64,000 bases of DNA from Symbiodinium natans. Taxonomy: Eukaryota > Sar > Dinophyceae > Suessiales > Symbiodiniaceae. This document shows positions 63,940 to 64,000 of this stretch, piece by piece; the stretch's first letter is position 1; every line of letters begins with the position of its first letter. The notes under the pieces were generated by a model, which worked only from the letters and a program-made list of their open reading frames with translations, had not been told where the DNA came from and searched no databases. The DNA is taken from contig CAJNDS010002609.1 in NCBI GenBank assembly GCA_905221605.1, positions 1-64,000 on the forward strand. The letters are read 5' to 3'. Both the position numbers and the translations under genes were made by a program.

Positions 63940-64000
63940 CTAAGTTCAGCAGCCACTCGAAGTTGGTCTCCAATGCCTCTCCGTGCTCCCAAAGCCGCAA
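63940..64000 (-). CDS. Partial exon running off the right edge
   Basis: The minus strand reads LRLWEHGEALETNFEWLLNL up to a gtggct donor after 63940. The one-base phase is matched exactly by the next exon, supporting both. The exon's start is outside the window. Confidence 0.6.

Overview
This is a eukaryotic nuclear window, and its features point to a dinoflagellate, probably of the Symbiodinium/Suessiales type; the genus cannot be set from sequence alone. The signs are: (1) many short exons, almost all read on the minus strand, with weak intergenic signals; (2) short introns of about 61-220 bp, several with GC instead of GT at the 5' splice site; (3) fragments of the Ty1/copia-like retroelements common in dinoflagellate genomes; (4) degenerate interstitial TTTAGGG (CCCTAAA) tracts; (5) a copy of most of the dinoflagellate spliced-leader exon in front of a degenerate plus-strand ORF; (6) dense microsatellites, minisatellites and long poly-G/poly-C runs. 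I saw no bacterial operon, rRNA, tRNA or CRISPR array.

Left part, about 0.3-26.7 kb, minus strand. A chain of exons probably forms one very long gene (or two or three tandem genes) for a large secreted or surface protein. Reading 5' to 3', i.e. from high to low coordinates: coiled-coil exons (26.7-24.6 kb), a Cys-rich GCC/EGF-like exon, a CCxCGGG exon, an Ig-like putative exon, three copies of an unrecognised module of about 150 residues (22.9-21.6 kb and 17.1-16.7 kb), Cys-rich modules, then two exons with similar Cys/FF patterns at 13.2 and 2.8 kb, and five more exons to 0.6 kb. Its introns have taken in a deleted copia-like element (6.15-9.15 kb), a second retroelement fragment carrying an HxD-type domain (4.1-4.7 kb), a perfect 80-bp inverted repeat (9.2-9.4 kb) and large tandem-repeat arrays (5.1-5.8 and 10.4-12.0 kb).

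Middle, 26.7-36.3 kb. This is mostly repeats and gene-poor DNA, with a few isolated exons, a dispersed 300-bp repeat (also at 14.9 kb), and a degenerate plus-strand mobile ORF at 32.4-33.8 kb preceded by a spliced-leader-like sequence.

Right part, 36.3-64 kb, minus strand. First comes an unrecognised multi-exon gene (36.4-40.0 kb). Next is a well supported alpha/beta-hydrolase esterase/lipase of the hormone-sensitive-lipase type (41.0-42.8 kb), with HGGGF, GDSAG and C-terminal His motifs on separate exons that join in frame. A proline-rich/collagen-like protein and small exons follow (43.6-46 kb). From 46 to 64 kb there are scattered small minus-strand exons of unknown function among introns and microsatellites, ending with a gene that runs off the right edge. 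The shared strand fits the unidirectional gene arrangement known in dinoflagellates. Exon limits were read by eye from AG acceptors, GT/GC donors and frame continuity; all need transcript support.
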